Shown here piece by piece: positions 9,158 to 20,859 of a stretch of DNA of 64,000 nt; position 1 is the stretch's first letter; the number at the start of each line of letters is the position of its first letter. The position numbers and the translations under genes were made by a program. Under the pieces are notes generated by a model. That model ran no database searches. It was not told where the DNA came from and worked only from the letters and a program-made list of their open reading frames with translations. Source of the DNA: Charina bottae (taxonomy: Eukaryota > Chordata > Lepidosauria > Squamata > Charinaidae). The stretch covers positions 62,377,463 to 62,441,462 of the forward strand of contig JALMGJ010000005.1 in NCBI GenBank assembly GCA_023362775.1, in the 5' to 3' direction.

Positions 9158-11235
9158 GATGCACGGGGCTTTTTTAATGCCATAAAGGCCATCTATGGAC
9201 CAACAAACCATGGTACAAATCCCTTATGCTCAGTAGATGGTGCTAAACTTCTAAAGGACAAAGAGTCTATTGCACTGCGCTGGAAAGAGCATTACTACAA
9301 TCTCCTTAATCGTCACTCTACTGTGGCTGATGAAGTCTTCTTGCAAATCCCGCAAAAACAAATAAGAGATGAGCTTGCAGTACCCCCTAGTTTGGAGGAG
9401 GTCAGTAAAGCCACTAAACAAATGAAAAATAACAAAGCTAGTGGACCTGATGGGATTCCTGCTGAAGTCTTTAAAGAAGGCGGGCCTGAACTTACACAAC
9501 AACTTCATAAGCTCATCGAAAAAATCTGGATGAGGGAGGAGATTCCAGCAGACTTTAGGGATGCCATAATTATCACTCTCTTTAAAAAGGGTGATAGAAC
9601 AGACTGTGGAAACTATCGAGGCATCTCCCTTCTAGCCACAGCAGGCAAAATCCTGGCAAAGATCATCGCAAACCGTCTCCTATCTGTATCAGAAGACATC
9701 CTCCCTGAAACGCAAAATGGCTTCCGCCCTTCCAGGGGAACAGTGGATATGATCTTCACTGCACGACAGCTTCAAGAAAAATGCAAGGAGCAAAACCGCC
9801 CTCTGTACATGGCGTTTATTGATCTGACTAAAGCTTTTGATACTGCAAATCGTACTGCTCTCTGGACCATCCTTCTGAAAATCGGATGCCCTGATAAATT
9901 TGTGAACATCTTGCGGCTACTCCATGATGACATGATGGCAACAATCCTGAATAACAATGGCTCTCAAAGCGATCCATTTAAAGTGGAATCCGGTGTTAAA
10001 CAGGGATGTGTTATTGCTCCAACCTTATTTGCTATATTCATTGCTATGATTATACACCTTGTTGAAGAGAAACTTCCTACTGGTGTAGAAATTATATATC
10101 GAACAGATGGAAAGCTTTTTAATCTTAGTAGGCTGAAAGCAAAAAATAAGGTAACTACAACTTCTGTTATAGAACTTCAATATGCTGATGATAACATAGT
10201 CTGTGCACACTCAGAGGAAGATCTTCAAACTATCCTAAACATCTTTGCAGAAGCATATGAAAAGCTCGGCCTCTCGATTAACATTAAAAAAACCTAAGTG
10301 CTTTACCAGCAAGTTCGAACCAATCCCTCCGCAGCGCCATCAATCCAGCTTAAAGGTGTGTCACTAGAAAATGTCGACCACTTTTCTTATCTCGGCAGCC
10401 ATCTATCTACAAAAGCCGACATCGACGCTGAAATTCAGCATCGTCTGAGCTCTGCGAGTGTAGCTTTCTCCCGAATGAAGCGTAGAGTGTTTGAGGATCG
10501 GGACATTCGCAGGGAGACCAAAATGCTTGTTTACAAAGCCATTGTACTACCAACCCTTCTGTACGCCTGTGAAACATGGACCCTCTACAAATGCCACCTC
10601 CAACTTCTTGAAAGATTCCATCAACGTTGCCTCCTAAAAATTCTGCAAATTACTTGGGAAGATAGGCGGACTAATGTTAGCGTATTAGAAGAAGCGAAAA
10701 CCACCAGCATTGAAACAATGATCATCCAACATCAACTTCGCTGGACCGGCCATGTTGTTCAAATGCCTGACCATCGTCTTCCAAAGCAGCTACTTTACTC
10801 CCAACTTAAGAATGGAAAACGGAATATTGGTGGACAGCAAAAGAGATTCAAAGATACTCTCAAAGCTAATTTAAAAAAATGTAATATCAGCATTGAGAAC
10901 TGGGAAGCCCTAACTCATGAGCGTTTCAATTGGAGGTCAGCCTTTATTAATGGCGCTATGGACTTTGAAGAAGCACGAGTACAGGGCGAAAGGGAGAAAA
11001 GAGCTAAAAGGAAGGCACGTCAGGCAAACCCTCATCATGACCGTCTCCCACCCGGAAACCTATGCCCTCATTGTGGGAGGTTGTGCGGATCCAGAATTGG
11101 CCTTTATAGCCACTTACGGATCCACTGTTAAAACTTTACCTTTGGAAGACAATCTTACTCGGCTACGAGTGATTGCCAATGAAAGATGGGGTGTTCCCAG
11201 AATCAGGGGGACACTTCTTTTTGGTCTGTAACTAT

Positions 11236-11256
11236 TACATACATACATACATAGAT

Positions 11257-11342
<86 letters not shown>
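11236..11342. repeat. Compound microsatellite (ACAT)n(CA)n(GA)n
   Basis: Runs of ACAT, then about 15 CA units, then about 30 GA units follow directly after the zinc-finger LINE and probably grew from its 3' terminal repeat. Confidence 0.95.
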
Positions 11343-11345
<3 letters not shown>

Positions 11346-11374
11346 AGCACAGGAGGATTGTCAGAAGGGAACCT

Positions 11375-11700
11375 TTTCTCCAACCTCATCATAAAAGTCA
11401 ACATCTAAAGTTTGCAAAATAAAATTTTGATTAGTCTGAACTCTTTTAAAACAAAGTGCTTTGGACCAATGAAACAAAAACAGAACTGTTTGGCCACAAC
11501 CACACAAGACACGTGTGGGGAAAAAGTGAATGAATCATTTGAACTTTAAGCCAACCTTTAAGCATACGGGTGGCTCTATTATTCTGTGGGATTGTGTGGT
11601 AGCCAGTGGCATAAGAAATATTGTACACATGGAAGAATGGATTCAGCTATATTTGCTGTAATATCTGATTACAGTATCAGATATTAATAACTCTGCAAGG
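11375..11700 (+). mobile_element. Tc1/mariner transposase middle fragment
   Basis: Codons for the central Tc1 catalytic region can be read with breaks: NETKTELFGHNHTRHVWGK at about 11,466-11,522 (the first catalytic position is N where D is usual), then KHTGGSIILWDCVVASGIR and VHMEEWIQ. It then degenerates. It is a fragment of the family also represented at 1-715 (5' part) and at 55,928-56,130 (C-terminal part). Confidence 0.65.
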
Positions 11701-12354
11701 GATGTAATAGTGTACAGTACTGAAACTCTGTGATGTGCCCAAATTGTTTAGCAGTATTTATCCGTAAAGTTAAGTCCTGGTTCACAATCGTATAACATTT
11801 GGAAGAAGCACTGAAATAATGTGGTAAGGAAATGATGTGAACGTGTGTATGGAGATGCACAAAGAATGCGTCAAATATCCATATGGTGCCGACAGTAATA
11901 TGTTTTCTAACTTGCAATTCCAGTATTTTTGGAATTGTAATGCCTTTAATTTAAAATCTAATATATTTTAAAGAAAAAATAGTAGAGTTCTTATTCTATA
12001 TCATATATGATAACTATATCATATTCTTTTCTGTTGATTAAACCATCATAGCAGCCAAAGGCATTAAAGTTTGGTAAAGTCTTTCTGAAACACTGAGATT
12101 AACAAATGAAGAGGAATTGGGATTGGAAAGATTTTATCTTAGAAAAGGAAATAGGTTTTTCCATATCAGATCTATGATCAGTATTCTGCTTATAGCATGC
12201 TTTTGTCAAGAGGATGGCTGAAAGCAAATTGTAAAAGATATTTCTCTGTGTCCTCAAAGAGTTAGGAGGTCCTCTGGAATAATGTCAGAAGTAGAGCTTG
12301 GAGATACATCAAGAAGGGAATTGGCAAAAATTTATTTTATTTTTATTCATCAAA
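11701..12354. other. No recognised feature
   Basis: AT-rich sequence with short chance frames. Possible remains of Tc1 3' sequence at the left edge; nothing else can be supported. Confidence 0.5.
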
Positions 12355-12960
12355 TTTTGCCACCACCCATCTCCCTCCAGAGAAGGGACTCTGGGCGGCT
12401 TACAATAAAAGTAAAAAAATTTAAAATACAATAAAACCATAAATAATACATCAAATATAAATATAAATACAAGATATAAATATAAAATAAAATCCAGATG
12501 GCAATGAAAGTTCTAATTCAGTTCGCGTGAATATGAGGGCCATTTTAGGGTGCCAGCCATCCCCAAGAATGACTACTCCCTTTCCCGCCCCAAGCGAGAT
12601 GGCAGAGCCTGGTCTTCAGCTTTTCACGCAAGGTCAGGAGAGATGGGGCTTGCTTCACCTCCAGGGGAAGAATGTTCCAAAGGGCGGGAGCCACTGCAGA
12701 GAAGGCCCGCTTCCTGGGCTCCGCCAGAGTTCTCTTACAGATGGGGTCCGTAACATGCCCTCTCTGCATGACCGGGTGGGACGGGTCGATGCCATGAGGA
12801 TATAATCTTGTTCTTCTAGCAGAAGCCTCTACAGGATCACACTGTTTCCCACAAATAGCATAAACCCTTTCATTTGGGTGAAGAACAACTCTGGATCCAC
12901 CCTTTGATTTTGCAATCCAACCTTCTGGATCCAAATCTGATTTGAATTCCTTCCTCACGC
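12355..12960 (-). mobile_element. L2-like LINE 3' end
   Basis: On the minus strand the frame gives CKRTLAEPRKRAFSAVAP, then ALWNILPLEVKQAPSLLTL, the conserved last block of L2-type ORF2. It is followed by the typical 3' noncoding end ('ccagagaagggactctgggcggctta' on + strand, shown here in part) and an A/T-rich tail at 12,400-12,500. The 5' part beyond 12,800 does not match the usual protein and may be diverged. Confidence 0.6.
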
Positions 12961-14463
12961 ATCAAATTCAAAATAAGAGTAAGGAACAATTATTTGATCT
13001 AAGTCAGATAAAACAAAATGCTATATTGCACATTATTTCATTTTTTAAAATAATCTGATTTTTTTCCCATTGAGATGACATCTTTTCTGTGTTTATTACA
13101 AAAGCCTTTTCACCCTGATCGATAGCTGTCTTTCAGTTTACCTTGCTACAGATATACAGTATTTCCAACACCCACAGGATTTTCAAACACTGATTGTAGC
13201 AAATGCATTTTTGTATTTTAATGACATTAAACATCTCACTCATTAATACATTGATTGTAATTCCAAACAAATTAAGCAAAGGTGATATACTACAGGTATT
13301 ACAGAGGAGCTGGCTTTTTAGTTATTTCTGAAATTTGCACGATGACCATTTAATTTTGTTCTAGTGGTTATTCATCAATGGAACACAATGCTGAATTACC
13401 ACTAGGGTTTTTTTTTTTGGCTGAATAACCAATAGTTATAGCTAACATAACTTCTAGAAATGTGCTACCTAAAATGGTAATCCATTCCAGTTGAAAGATA
13501 CTGTTTCTCTCTTTCTCTCCCTGACAAACCCATGTATCACTTGTTTTCCCAAGATTATTTTTCTTCAGTGTTAAGTTTATGAAAGCTTTTATTGCCTTCA
13601 TTACAAAAATACCACACTGTGGTTCTGCACCATTAAAAAACAAACTTTTTTTCATTTCCTAACTAAGATTGAGAACATACATTTTTGCTGTCAAAATTCA
13701 GATGGGGTTCCCCTCAAGAGTACTTGTATGACAATCCACTGTGAACTCCTGGATTTATCCTATTCCTATATCTATTTCAAGTCTAGATTCCCAGATGCAA
13801 AAAGACTATCGTTCATCAACTGAAACTTATCCAGATTCTTTGCTTACCCCATACCAATCCTTCCTTCTGATTTCACAATATCAATTAGTCCATCATTTAT
13901 TTTTCCCCGTTTTCAACTGTATCATATATACCAAAGTGATCTTTAAAATTACCATTCTGATGAACTTTTAATAGATTATGCAATACTTTTCAAGGCCATA
14001 AATTATGAAATTCGTGTCTCCCTGAGAAGTTGCTTGACACTGACAGTGACAATCCAAAAGTTCTTACTGCTAGAATATTTAGTTCCAGCACTCCCATTTT
14101 TCTAAATATGTTATTTGTGAATGTTGAATAAATAATCTAAATTCTTACGACTGCTAGGAATGGTAAATTGAAGAAACGTGTGTGGCAGCATTTTCACCTT
14201 AAAAAAATATTATAAAAGGACTCGGTTTACTTTATTTAATGCCAGTTATTGGGGGTATTATATAGACTTTGCCAAATATTCACGGTAATTGTTACAATTC
14301 TAGTTAAAAATTTAACTGTACTTTATTCACAATACCAGAACAAAAATCAAGATACAGGCCACTATACTATCACCAGCAGCCCATCCACACCCCGATCCAT
14401 TTGTCTTTAATATTAAATGGGCAAGTAAACTGGACTATGGAGAAAGTGCTTTTAGAAGCTTGA
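12961..14463. other. No recognised feature
   Basis: AT-rich, apparently single-copy sequence. I see no conserved protein block and no element ends. The 95-residue frame at 13,368-13,655 (-) and the 76-residue frame at 13,741-13,971 (+) look like chance frames. Confidence 0.5.
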
Positions 14464-14471
14464 TGTTATAT

Positions 14472-14742
14472 CAGAGCTTTCCAAACTGTGTGTCGCAACA
14501 CAAAAGTGTGTCACCACACACAGCCTGGTGTGTCGCCGCACAACCCGGAAGCGCTGATCATCATCAGCGCTTCCGGGTTTTCCCGTGGCGACACACCAAC
14601 GGTGGCGTGTAAAAACCCAAAAGCAGCAGCAGCGCTTCCGGGTTTTTGCGCACTGCCGCAATGGCGGCACTTCCGGGTTTTCCCGCGGCGACACACCAAC
14701 GGCGGTTGGTGTGTCGCCGCGGGAAAACTTTGGAAAGCCCTG
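14472..14742. mobile_element. hAT MITE (CAGAGCTTTCC family), copy 1
   Basis: A 271-bp element starting CAGAGCTTTCCAAACTGTG and ending TTTGGAAAGCCCTG. It is flanked by the perfect 8-bp duplication TGTTATAT (14,464-14,471 and 14,743-14,750). Terminal CAG...CTG plus an 8-bp duplication is diagnostic for hAT. The interior is GC-rich and built from repeated lines ('cttccgggttttccc' three times and 'cgacacaccaacgg' twice), giving internal hairpins. No coding capacity. Confidence 0.85.
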
Positions 14743-14750
14743 TGTTATAT

Positions 14751-15699
14751 TGTAGAAGAATTTGGGAAAGAAAAGCCCTATTTCATAATTGCAAGACAGT
14801 CTCCCATAAAACTGCCCTTCAGGACAGAGAACGTAGAATATGGAATTGTGTAATGAACTTGCCATTGGAATAAAAAGTCCGAGAAACAGTTAAAATAAAT
14901 TAGATCTGTTTTATTCAACAAAACGGACTAACACATAAAGCTTATAACTACACAAAAGAGACACAGGTGATGCTTACACTTTTCCTTCAAGCTAAGCTCA
15001 TTAGGCATGTGAAAGCAAAGAGTAGATTAAATAGGAGACAAAACAAGCAGAAAGACATGGACAACATTCCCCTTGTCTCCTAGAGCCAAACTAGACATTC
15101 AGGGTATACTGGCCAGGAACGAACCCCTCTCCTAAGCTGTATATATTTTATAACCTGTATGTAGCTATCCAAGTTGTGACTGGCTACAGTCTTGACCTCC
15201 CATGTATTTATATTTATATATCTTTGAGAATAAATCATGTTAATATTAATTAACTGCAAATGAGCTTATAGAGATGCCAGTGTCACCAAATTTGCAGTAG
15301 AGCCACCTTGGTTTGCCATCTGTGGATGGTCTGGCTCTAAGTTTACTTTTTAGTTTATTCTATGTTTTGGGGTGCAGGTCAGTCTGATGATCTGAACATG
15401 TACTTAGATGCATAGATCAGGACATATTCTCTAAATGGTTTTATTATTTGGGGCTATTGCAGTTGAGCAGCAGCTCAAATCAAATTTTATTACCGGCTGA
15501 GGCCACAACACTTAGAGACAAACAAACAAACCATCACAGTACCTATAAACGTATATACTTAAAAATTAAAATATGTAATAATTAAAATATTACTTATTTT
15601 TAAAATAATTAAAAAAGGGGTATTCTTAATTTTTATGCTACAGAGATCATTATCATCCATGTTCTAACAGCTAAATATCAACATTTGGTGACATTATAT
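14751..15699. other. No recognised feature
   Basis: AT-rich sequence without recognisable coding blocks or element ends. Confidence 0.5.
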
Positions 15700-16241
15700 G
15701 TAACACAGTAATTCTTACAGGTCAAAAGAAAACCTACATAAAAAATCTACCTGATCTTGAGTTGCAGTTAAAGGAGGAAAAATTAGTTTGTGCCATAAAT
15801 CTGAGCAAAATCAACAAATGTAGTAGAAGATGAGTTATTTCTTCAATCTCCTCCATGCCACATGGGCACAAACAGTGTATTCTAGAAATTTTAGCATATC
15901 TCGCAGTAAAATAGATGGGAAGGTGTTAATACATGCCCTTGTGATAATTGGGTTGGATCAGCATAGAAAGATAGGGGGTAATAACTGTCCCTTGGAAAAC
16001 CCTGGGAGATTTACAAAAGCTAGACTAGTGGATTAAATTAAACCATTCTTCTGTGTGTAGAAGTTGTTTCTTTATCAATTCTTTGGCCAAACATACATAA
16101 CATAACCAGCAACAGATCGTAATGTACCATTTCCTGAATTAGGGCTAAGTGGTTTGAAATGTATCAACAAAGATGAGGTAGATCACCCAGATGGATTATA
16201 ATTAAATTTGTGCCAACAATTAAAGGCTACAAACCAGGTTT

Positions 16242-16500
16242 TGTCAGCCTTGTGAGGTAGTCCAGACAAGAAGCACTCCCAGATGAACTAATTCTACTTT
16301 ATTGTAAGATTAACAGAATCTTGCAACTCTGAAAGAATATTTCTCCCCCATCGCCTTTATAGCCCAAGAAACTAGGGAGGATCCATTCTGAGATGTTTGC
16401 CATGCCACGTTCCTGCTGCAGGCTAAGTTGCCTCTTATCTGACCATTGCCCTGGCTGTGGCCTTCCCGGTCTCCCAAGGTCATTCTCACATAGCATTAAG
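16242..16500 (-). mobile_element. Solo LTR, copy A
   Basis: A 259-bp unit that recurs at 56,928-57,194. It is flanked by the 5-bp direct repeat GGTTT (16,237-16,241 and 16,501-16,505). The minus-strand version ends in GGCTGACA. The related copy at 56.9 kb has AATAAA near the middle of the minus strand, as in an LTR polyadenylation region; here the same place reads close to it. A 5-bp duplication at two unrelated sites argues for integrase-made ends. No internal retroviral genes adjoin. Confidence 0.6.
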
Positions 16501-16862
16501 GGTTTCAATTCTGGCAAGGTTGGGGTACGGTGACAAAGACCAGTTTAAGAAACCTAGATTGTACAGCCTCAAGTGATTTAAGATTAGTGCATAGGTCCAA
16601 GGCCACCCCAAATAATTGTGCTAGCGACTTAGCCTGAAAGAGTTTTATCGCAGCTGGCAGATAGTGATTTCCTCACTTGTAAAAGTAACAAAATATTGCT
16701 GATGTGGATCTTTCAGCGGGATTAACAACATACGTGGCAGAGGCATCTCTCCTACCATTGTATTTAAATACAACACTGGAGTACTTAAAATTCTGAACCT
16801 GCTCAATTAAGTTGTTATTAACAGTCCATTTATAGACTTTGGATCTATCGGCAAAATCTTTA

Positions 16863-16990
16863 CAGGTAGTCCTCGCTTAACCACCACTCATTCAGCAACT
16901 GTTCAAAGTTATGATGGTGCTGAACAAGTGGTACTTATGACTGGTCCTCAAAGTTCCGGCTGTCCCAGCACCCTGGCAATCACAGTAATC
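16863..16990. mobile_element. Pogo-type MITE end (CAGGTAGTCCTCGC family)
   Basis: Begins with TA then CAGGTAGTCCTCGCTTAACC, the same terminus as the elements at 31,493-31,959 and 39,465-40,258. It continues with 'agcaactgttcaaagttatg', and the line 'gctgaacaagtggt' is shared with the 31.5-kb copy. The other terminus is not visible, so the copy is truncated. Confidence 0.5.
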
Positions 16991-18309
16991 TGCATAATAA
17001 AGAATTGAAACACACTTTAAAATCAACAAATACTGCAAAGACATTTAGCACCAAATATATATTTTTCAACAAGATGTGGAGGACTAAGTAGTGCTCAGTT
17101 ATTAACTGACTCAACCTAAAGCCTAGTTTTTTCACTATTTTTGCTCTTGGATAATCTAATCCTCCAGGTTAAGGGCTAGGTACATAGCATACATTTCACT
17201 GGTCATACTGAGTAAACTAATAGGCCTATAATTTGATGGATCATCTCTATTGCCTTTCTTGTAGGTTGAAACAATAATGGGAATTAGGCTATCCTATTTA
17301 TGAAGGAGATAGCGAGTCCAGAAGTGCCTATTTGTTTTAAATATCTGTGGAGTGATAATTCCCTAGTGCCTTCCCTGCCCACAAATACTCTATAATCTTT
17401 GGGATTTCACTAGCCGAAAATGAGGGAGGGCATTTGTGGATCTGAAACAGATATGAGTGTTTCCTGTGAATCATACAAAATGTTCAAATAGATCTCCCAA
17501 GGTACTGTGGGTATATGGCAATCGAAATGGGAAACTGAAATGGCCAGCCGCCAACCAAAAATATGCTAGAAGAGAATTATCTTTTGCTTTAATGATACCA
17601 ACCAATTGCTACTGAAATTTTAGGGAACTTGCTGCTCTTTTTTTTTCTTTTAATACATTTTTGTTGGATCTTTCAAACCAGCTTAAAATTTGATTGGCAT
17701 CAAGGAAACAATTATTCTTGAAACTCCAAAGTGAAGAGATGTTTATTTCAGTGTAACACATACTTGATCAAACCATGGTCTACAAAGGGTTTTTTTTTAA
17801 ATTTGAGATATGATTTCTACTGGCTACGCTTTATTTTAATAACCTTGAAATTCAGTGAAAAGAGAAGCATGTATCTCCTGTTTCTGAGTTGTTGCATATT
17901 GTGGATCAAAGCATTGCATCTGAAAGCCTTAGGATGCCGAATACCATCACAGAAAATCAGCCAGATAATGGTGGTCCTGTTTCACCCCTTTAATCTTGAT
18001 GGGAAGGGTGCAGTCTCCTCTAATGAGGTTGGATGTGGGTAGTCTGCTCTATAAACTAAGGGGTTAGAAAGGTTTCCTGAAGAAACAAGATGTCAAAGTG
18101 GCCAACCAGTTTAATGAAGGAAATATTAGATTTGTGGGACCATCCCACTATATTCCATATACTTATTCTCAAGCTGTAATGTCATTCAAATTTAGGTGGG
18201 TGGCTGGGGGAGGATCTGAACAAGAAGAAGAAGGGAAGAGCTAGAGGAGGTGCCAGGAGTCCAAGCAGTATTGCAAGAGCTGATGCCCAAAAGGAAGCTA
18301 GGACTTTTG

Positions 18310-18545
18310 TTTGTAGTGTGTGTGTGTGTGCGCCTTCAGTTAGCCTTGATTCCTGGCAACTGCCTGGACTGGTCCCTGCAGTTGTCCTGGCAAGATTTTC
18401 AGAAGTGGTTTGCCATTGCCTGTTTCCTAGGGCTGAGAGAGAGTGACCCGCCCAAAGTCAGCCAGCTGGCTTTGGTGCCTGAGGTGGGGATCTCCCGGTT
18501 TCTAGCCTGGTGCCTTAACCACTACACGGAACTGGCTCTCTTTTG
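18310..18545 (-). repeat. tRNA-derived SINE (BovB-tail family)
   Basis: On the minus strand: GAGAGCCAGTTCC, then GTGTAGTGGTTAAGGC (A-box region), a CTAGAAACCGGGAG line, the body with 'gtcactctctctcagccc' and a tail. It adjoins the outer end of the left inverted DOCK1 arm and has no counterpart in the right arm, so it was inserted after, or marks the edge of, the duplication. Confidence 0.68.
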
Positions 18546-18548
18546 GGG

Positions 18549-19270
18549 GTTGGGGGACAGGAAAACAGAAATTGCTCTTGGCAGCCGCTTTCTCTCGCCG
18601 GCCTCGACCCTTCCCCAAAACGCCCCAGTCGAGGCGTCGCGCAGGAGAGGGATAAAGCGCGAGTCAGTGGCCCGATGGGGGTGGGGAGGATTTCGGTTTC
18701 GCTGCGAGACGCGTTTCTCAGCCGCGGAGCCTCAACTTCTGAGGAAGTTCGCCGGGAGCAGCCACGCGCGGGGATCCCCGCGCCGCGCGGGAGGGAGAGG
18801 GAAAGAGAGAGCGCTCACCCACGCCGTATTTCTCCTCGCGCTTGGTGGGTATCCAACGCGTCATAGCTGAGGGGAGCCCGAGCCCGCCAGCCGTCGGGAA
18901 AAGCCGGGGCAGAGAGGCGGGGACTGACGCGGCGGCGGCGACGCTGCTAAGCCGCCATTTTCCAGCCTCGGTCGCGGCCGCCCCGGGACAAGGAGAAGAA
19001 GAAAGTTTGCAGGCAACGGAGGGGTCATGTGGTGCAGGCGGAGCCAGGGATTGGGAGGCCCTGCCTGGATCGGAAACCCAAGCGGCCGCTGCGGACGGAC
19101 AAGGAGGCTGCTTCAGCGCCGCCGCCAAGCATCCTTCCTCGGGCTGGCAGGGCCCGTCTCCCCTCCTCTGAAAAGTGGCTTCCCCTCCTGAGAATGACGC
19201 TTCCCGGGCCTGAAACCGCCCCGCGCTGCACAACTAGCCACGCTATGCTCTCCCAGGGAATCGGCCTAAG
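18549..19270 (-). repeat. Left arm of inverted DOCK1 5'-region duplication
   Basis: Reverse complement of 26,443-27,285. It includes the CpG-rich 5' flank, a YY1-like site (18,951-18,961), the start codon, the 15-codon exon and the beginning of the intron. Over the central 400 bases the two translations differ at only two positions (E-R versus E-H, and S versus Y, just after the donor). Relative to the right arm this arm lacks about 23 bp near 19,235 and about 98 bp near 18,583. Confidence 0.93.
18819..18864 (-). CDS. DOCK1 first coding exon, inverted second copy
   Basis: The exon starts with ATG at 18,864 and encodes MTRWIPTKREEKYGV plus one base, with a GTGAGC donor at 18,818 and below. 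The sequence is intact, including codons and donor, and identical to the + strand copy at 26,877-26,922. It could be the true DOCK1 start (with intron 1 running towards position 1), a duplicate promoter making a chimaeric transcript, or an inactive partial duplicate. In DOCK1 the next exon completes an alanine codon and opens the SH3 domain. No such exon is visible to the left within the window. Function is not claimed; the name is attached only by identity with the other copy. Confidence 0.6.
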
Positions 19271-19449
19271 GACACGTCATGCCTTCCACCTGTGTATGAA
19301 ACAGGATGGTTTGACGCTGCTGCTTTCCTTTTGAAGAAGAGAGTCAATGTTGGAGCCCATTTTAGTATGGACCTATCTGAAAGCTTTGTAAAATGACTAA
19401 TTCCACGACAAATTAAGTCATTACAGTTGTAAGATTCCACATGCAATTC

Positions 19450-20060
19450 TTATGATTTTGATTTGTGTGTGGGGGATCGCCTTTCTGAAGAAGGCAAGGT
19501 TGGATACTGGAAGTTGTCCAGAACTGTCTAACGTCTTTTTCTGGGGAAGGGGCATACCACTACATCTTTCAAGGCAGATGGCACTACTCCCTTCAGATGA
19601 AGAAGCATTTACTACCTCATGGACCCAACTAGATGCTGCCTCCTGGGAAATTTGGCATCTGTGGCCAGGAGAGCCTTTGCCCGGATTCCTCCTTTGCCCC
19701 AACTGCACCCTTACCTGGCCAGGATTCCCTTTTCACAGTCACTTCATGTTTGAACCATTGTAATGCACTCTGTGAGGCTGCCCTTGAAAACTACTGCATA
19801 CCAGAATGGTCCAGAATGTGGCTACATACACATACCCTCAGCACAAGCTGCATTTGTTGCTGGTTTGCTTCTGAGTGCTAATCAAGGTGCTGGTGGTAAG
19901 CTATAAACCGCTTCATGGCATAGGTCCTGGTTACTTGAAGGACCACCTTTCTCCCATTGCTTCTGCCCACCTTGTAAGATCCAGCAGGGTGGGCATGCTC
20001 ATGTCCCAGCTTTCAAATAATGTCATCTAATGTCAGTGCCATTTAGCCTGCCTCTGGAAT
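19450..20060 (+). mobile_element. L2 LINE fragment
   Basis: Readable L2 blocks with breaks: KPLHGIGPGYLKDHLSP near 19,905-19,955, followed by ASAHLVRSSRVGML. The preceding part (19,620-19,860) corresponds to the block that other copies read as VQNAAA..L..LHWLPV. 5'- and 3'-truncated. Confidence 0.55.
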
Positions 20061-20859
20061 GATACCCCCCCCCCCAAGGTTGTGTTGCCTCTCCCCTGCC
20101 ATCCTTAAATGAACCTTGAAGACGATGCTTTGGCTACCAGCCAAAGACTGTGCTACTTGCCTTCATTCCCAGGAATATTTGACACCTGGTTCTCCTCCAG
20201 GTTGATGTAAGTTGGTGCACTCCCCAGATTCAGGGTGATGAAGGCTTCAGCTTCGCCTGTAAATATTAGTTTGATTCCCCCAGGTGCTACATCCTGGATG
20301 CTCCTTTCTCCAGGTGCTACTCAGAACACGCCTTGGGAGAACTGGTGCCAGGCTCACAGAATTTATCTTTCATACTGATTAAACTTTGATTTGTAACAAT
20401 TTCTAAAATTAGAGAGAGAGACAAATATAGACACATTTCTCATCTATTAATTGTGTTTTTAGGATTGAAATCATTGAAATATGGTAGATGATGATTCACA
20501 AAGCTGGAGGATGGAAGATTTCTTCCAACCCTAAGGCAAAAATAATTAATTCAATATATCACAATGGTTTTTGAACTGAAACAAACATATGTTAATTTAT
20601 AAATGGAGTGGGTGTCTGTTAGCTCACCATATTATTGGCATTTATATTCAGTGATGCAAAGTAGGAGGTAAGTGACATAAACAATTGAATAGATAGCCTG
20701 CATGTACATGAATCACATTATTATATTCTATATTTATTCTATGCTGAACATGTGATAGTTAAGTTTGCTATTTGCTATAACAGCTCATGATTCAAAGCAG
20801 ATTTCAGCCTCATATTAACAGAAACAATTTCAAATACTAAAAATTAAATTTGCCAACTG

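Larger units (their letters stand above)
5920..11235 (+). mobile_element. APE-type LINE with RT and C-terminal zinc finger
   Basis: A 5'-truncated non-LTR retrotransposon. Order: apurinic-like endonuclease from about 5925 (ACAPTLDAD, LLGDFNARVGRD, then SKHWHLLDYVIVRARD and DCWTDH), a linker with KHQDWFDEND, then reverse transcriptase from about 9323 (NNKASGPDGIPAEVFKEGG, GNYRGISLLATAGKI, FIDLTKAFD, SGVKQGCVIAPTLFA, ELQYADDNIV with YADD intact). A C-terminal domain follows and ends in a C2H2/C2HC finger at 11,063-11,128 (C-x2-C-x12-H-x3-H-C). Breaks: a frameshift near 6262-6272, TGA for arginine at 6448-6450, TAA for lysine at 10,295-10,297, and two insertions (6846-6962 and 7054-9157). After 9176 there is only one stop in about 650 codons, so the copy is fairly young. 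The 3' end runs into simple repeats. Clade not decided; it is not BovB, CR1 or L2. Confidence 0.9.
15700..18060 (-). mobile_element. Old R4/Dong-like LINE relic
   Basis: The minus strand can be read in pieces. An RT block resembling PIIVSTYKKGNRDDPSNYRPISLL lies near 17,215-17,300. Then come IEQVQNFKYSSVVFKYNGRRD near 16,770, LPAAIKLFQAKSLAQLFG near 16,625, LEAVQSRFLKL near 16,560, and a cysteine-bearing C-terminal tail (CLCPCGMEEI) near 15,850. Stops and frameshifts are frequent. A solo LTR (16,242-16,500) and a pogo-type end (16,863) interrupt it. Clade call is tentative. Confidence 0.42.

Noticed and set aside
11237..11342. CRISPR-like or minisatellite array
   Set aside because: Plain dinucleotide and tetranucleotide microsatellite.
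14452..14865. 137- and 121-residue frames
   Set aside because: They run through the GC-rich hAT MITE interior; repeated residues reflect its tandem units.
18718..19233. 171-residue minus-strand open frame as a separate protein gene
   Set aside because: It is the DOCK1 exon with its GC-rich upstream and intronic flanks read through in one frame; the mirrored frame on the right arm shows the same. No independent gene is needed.
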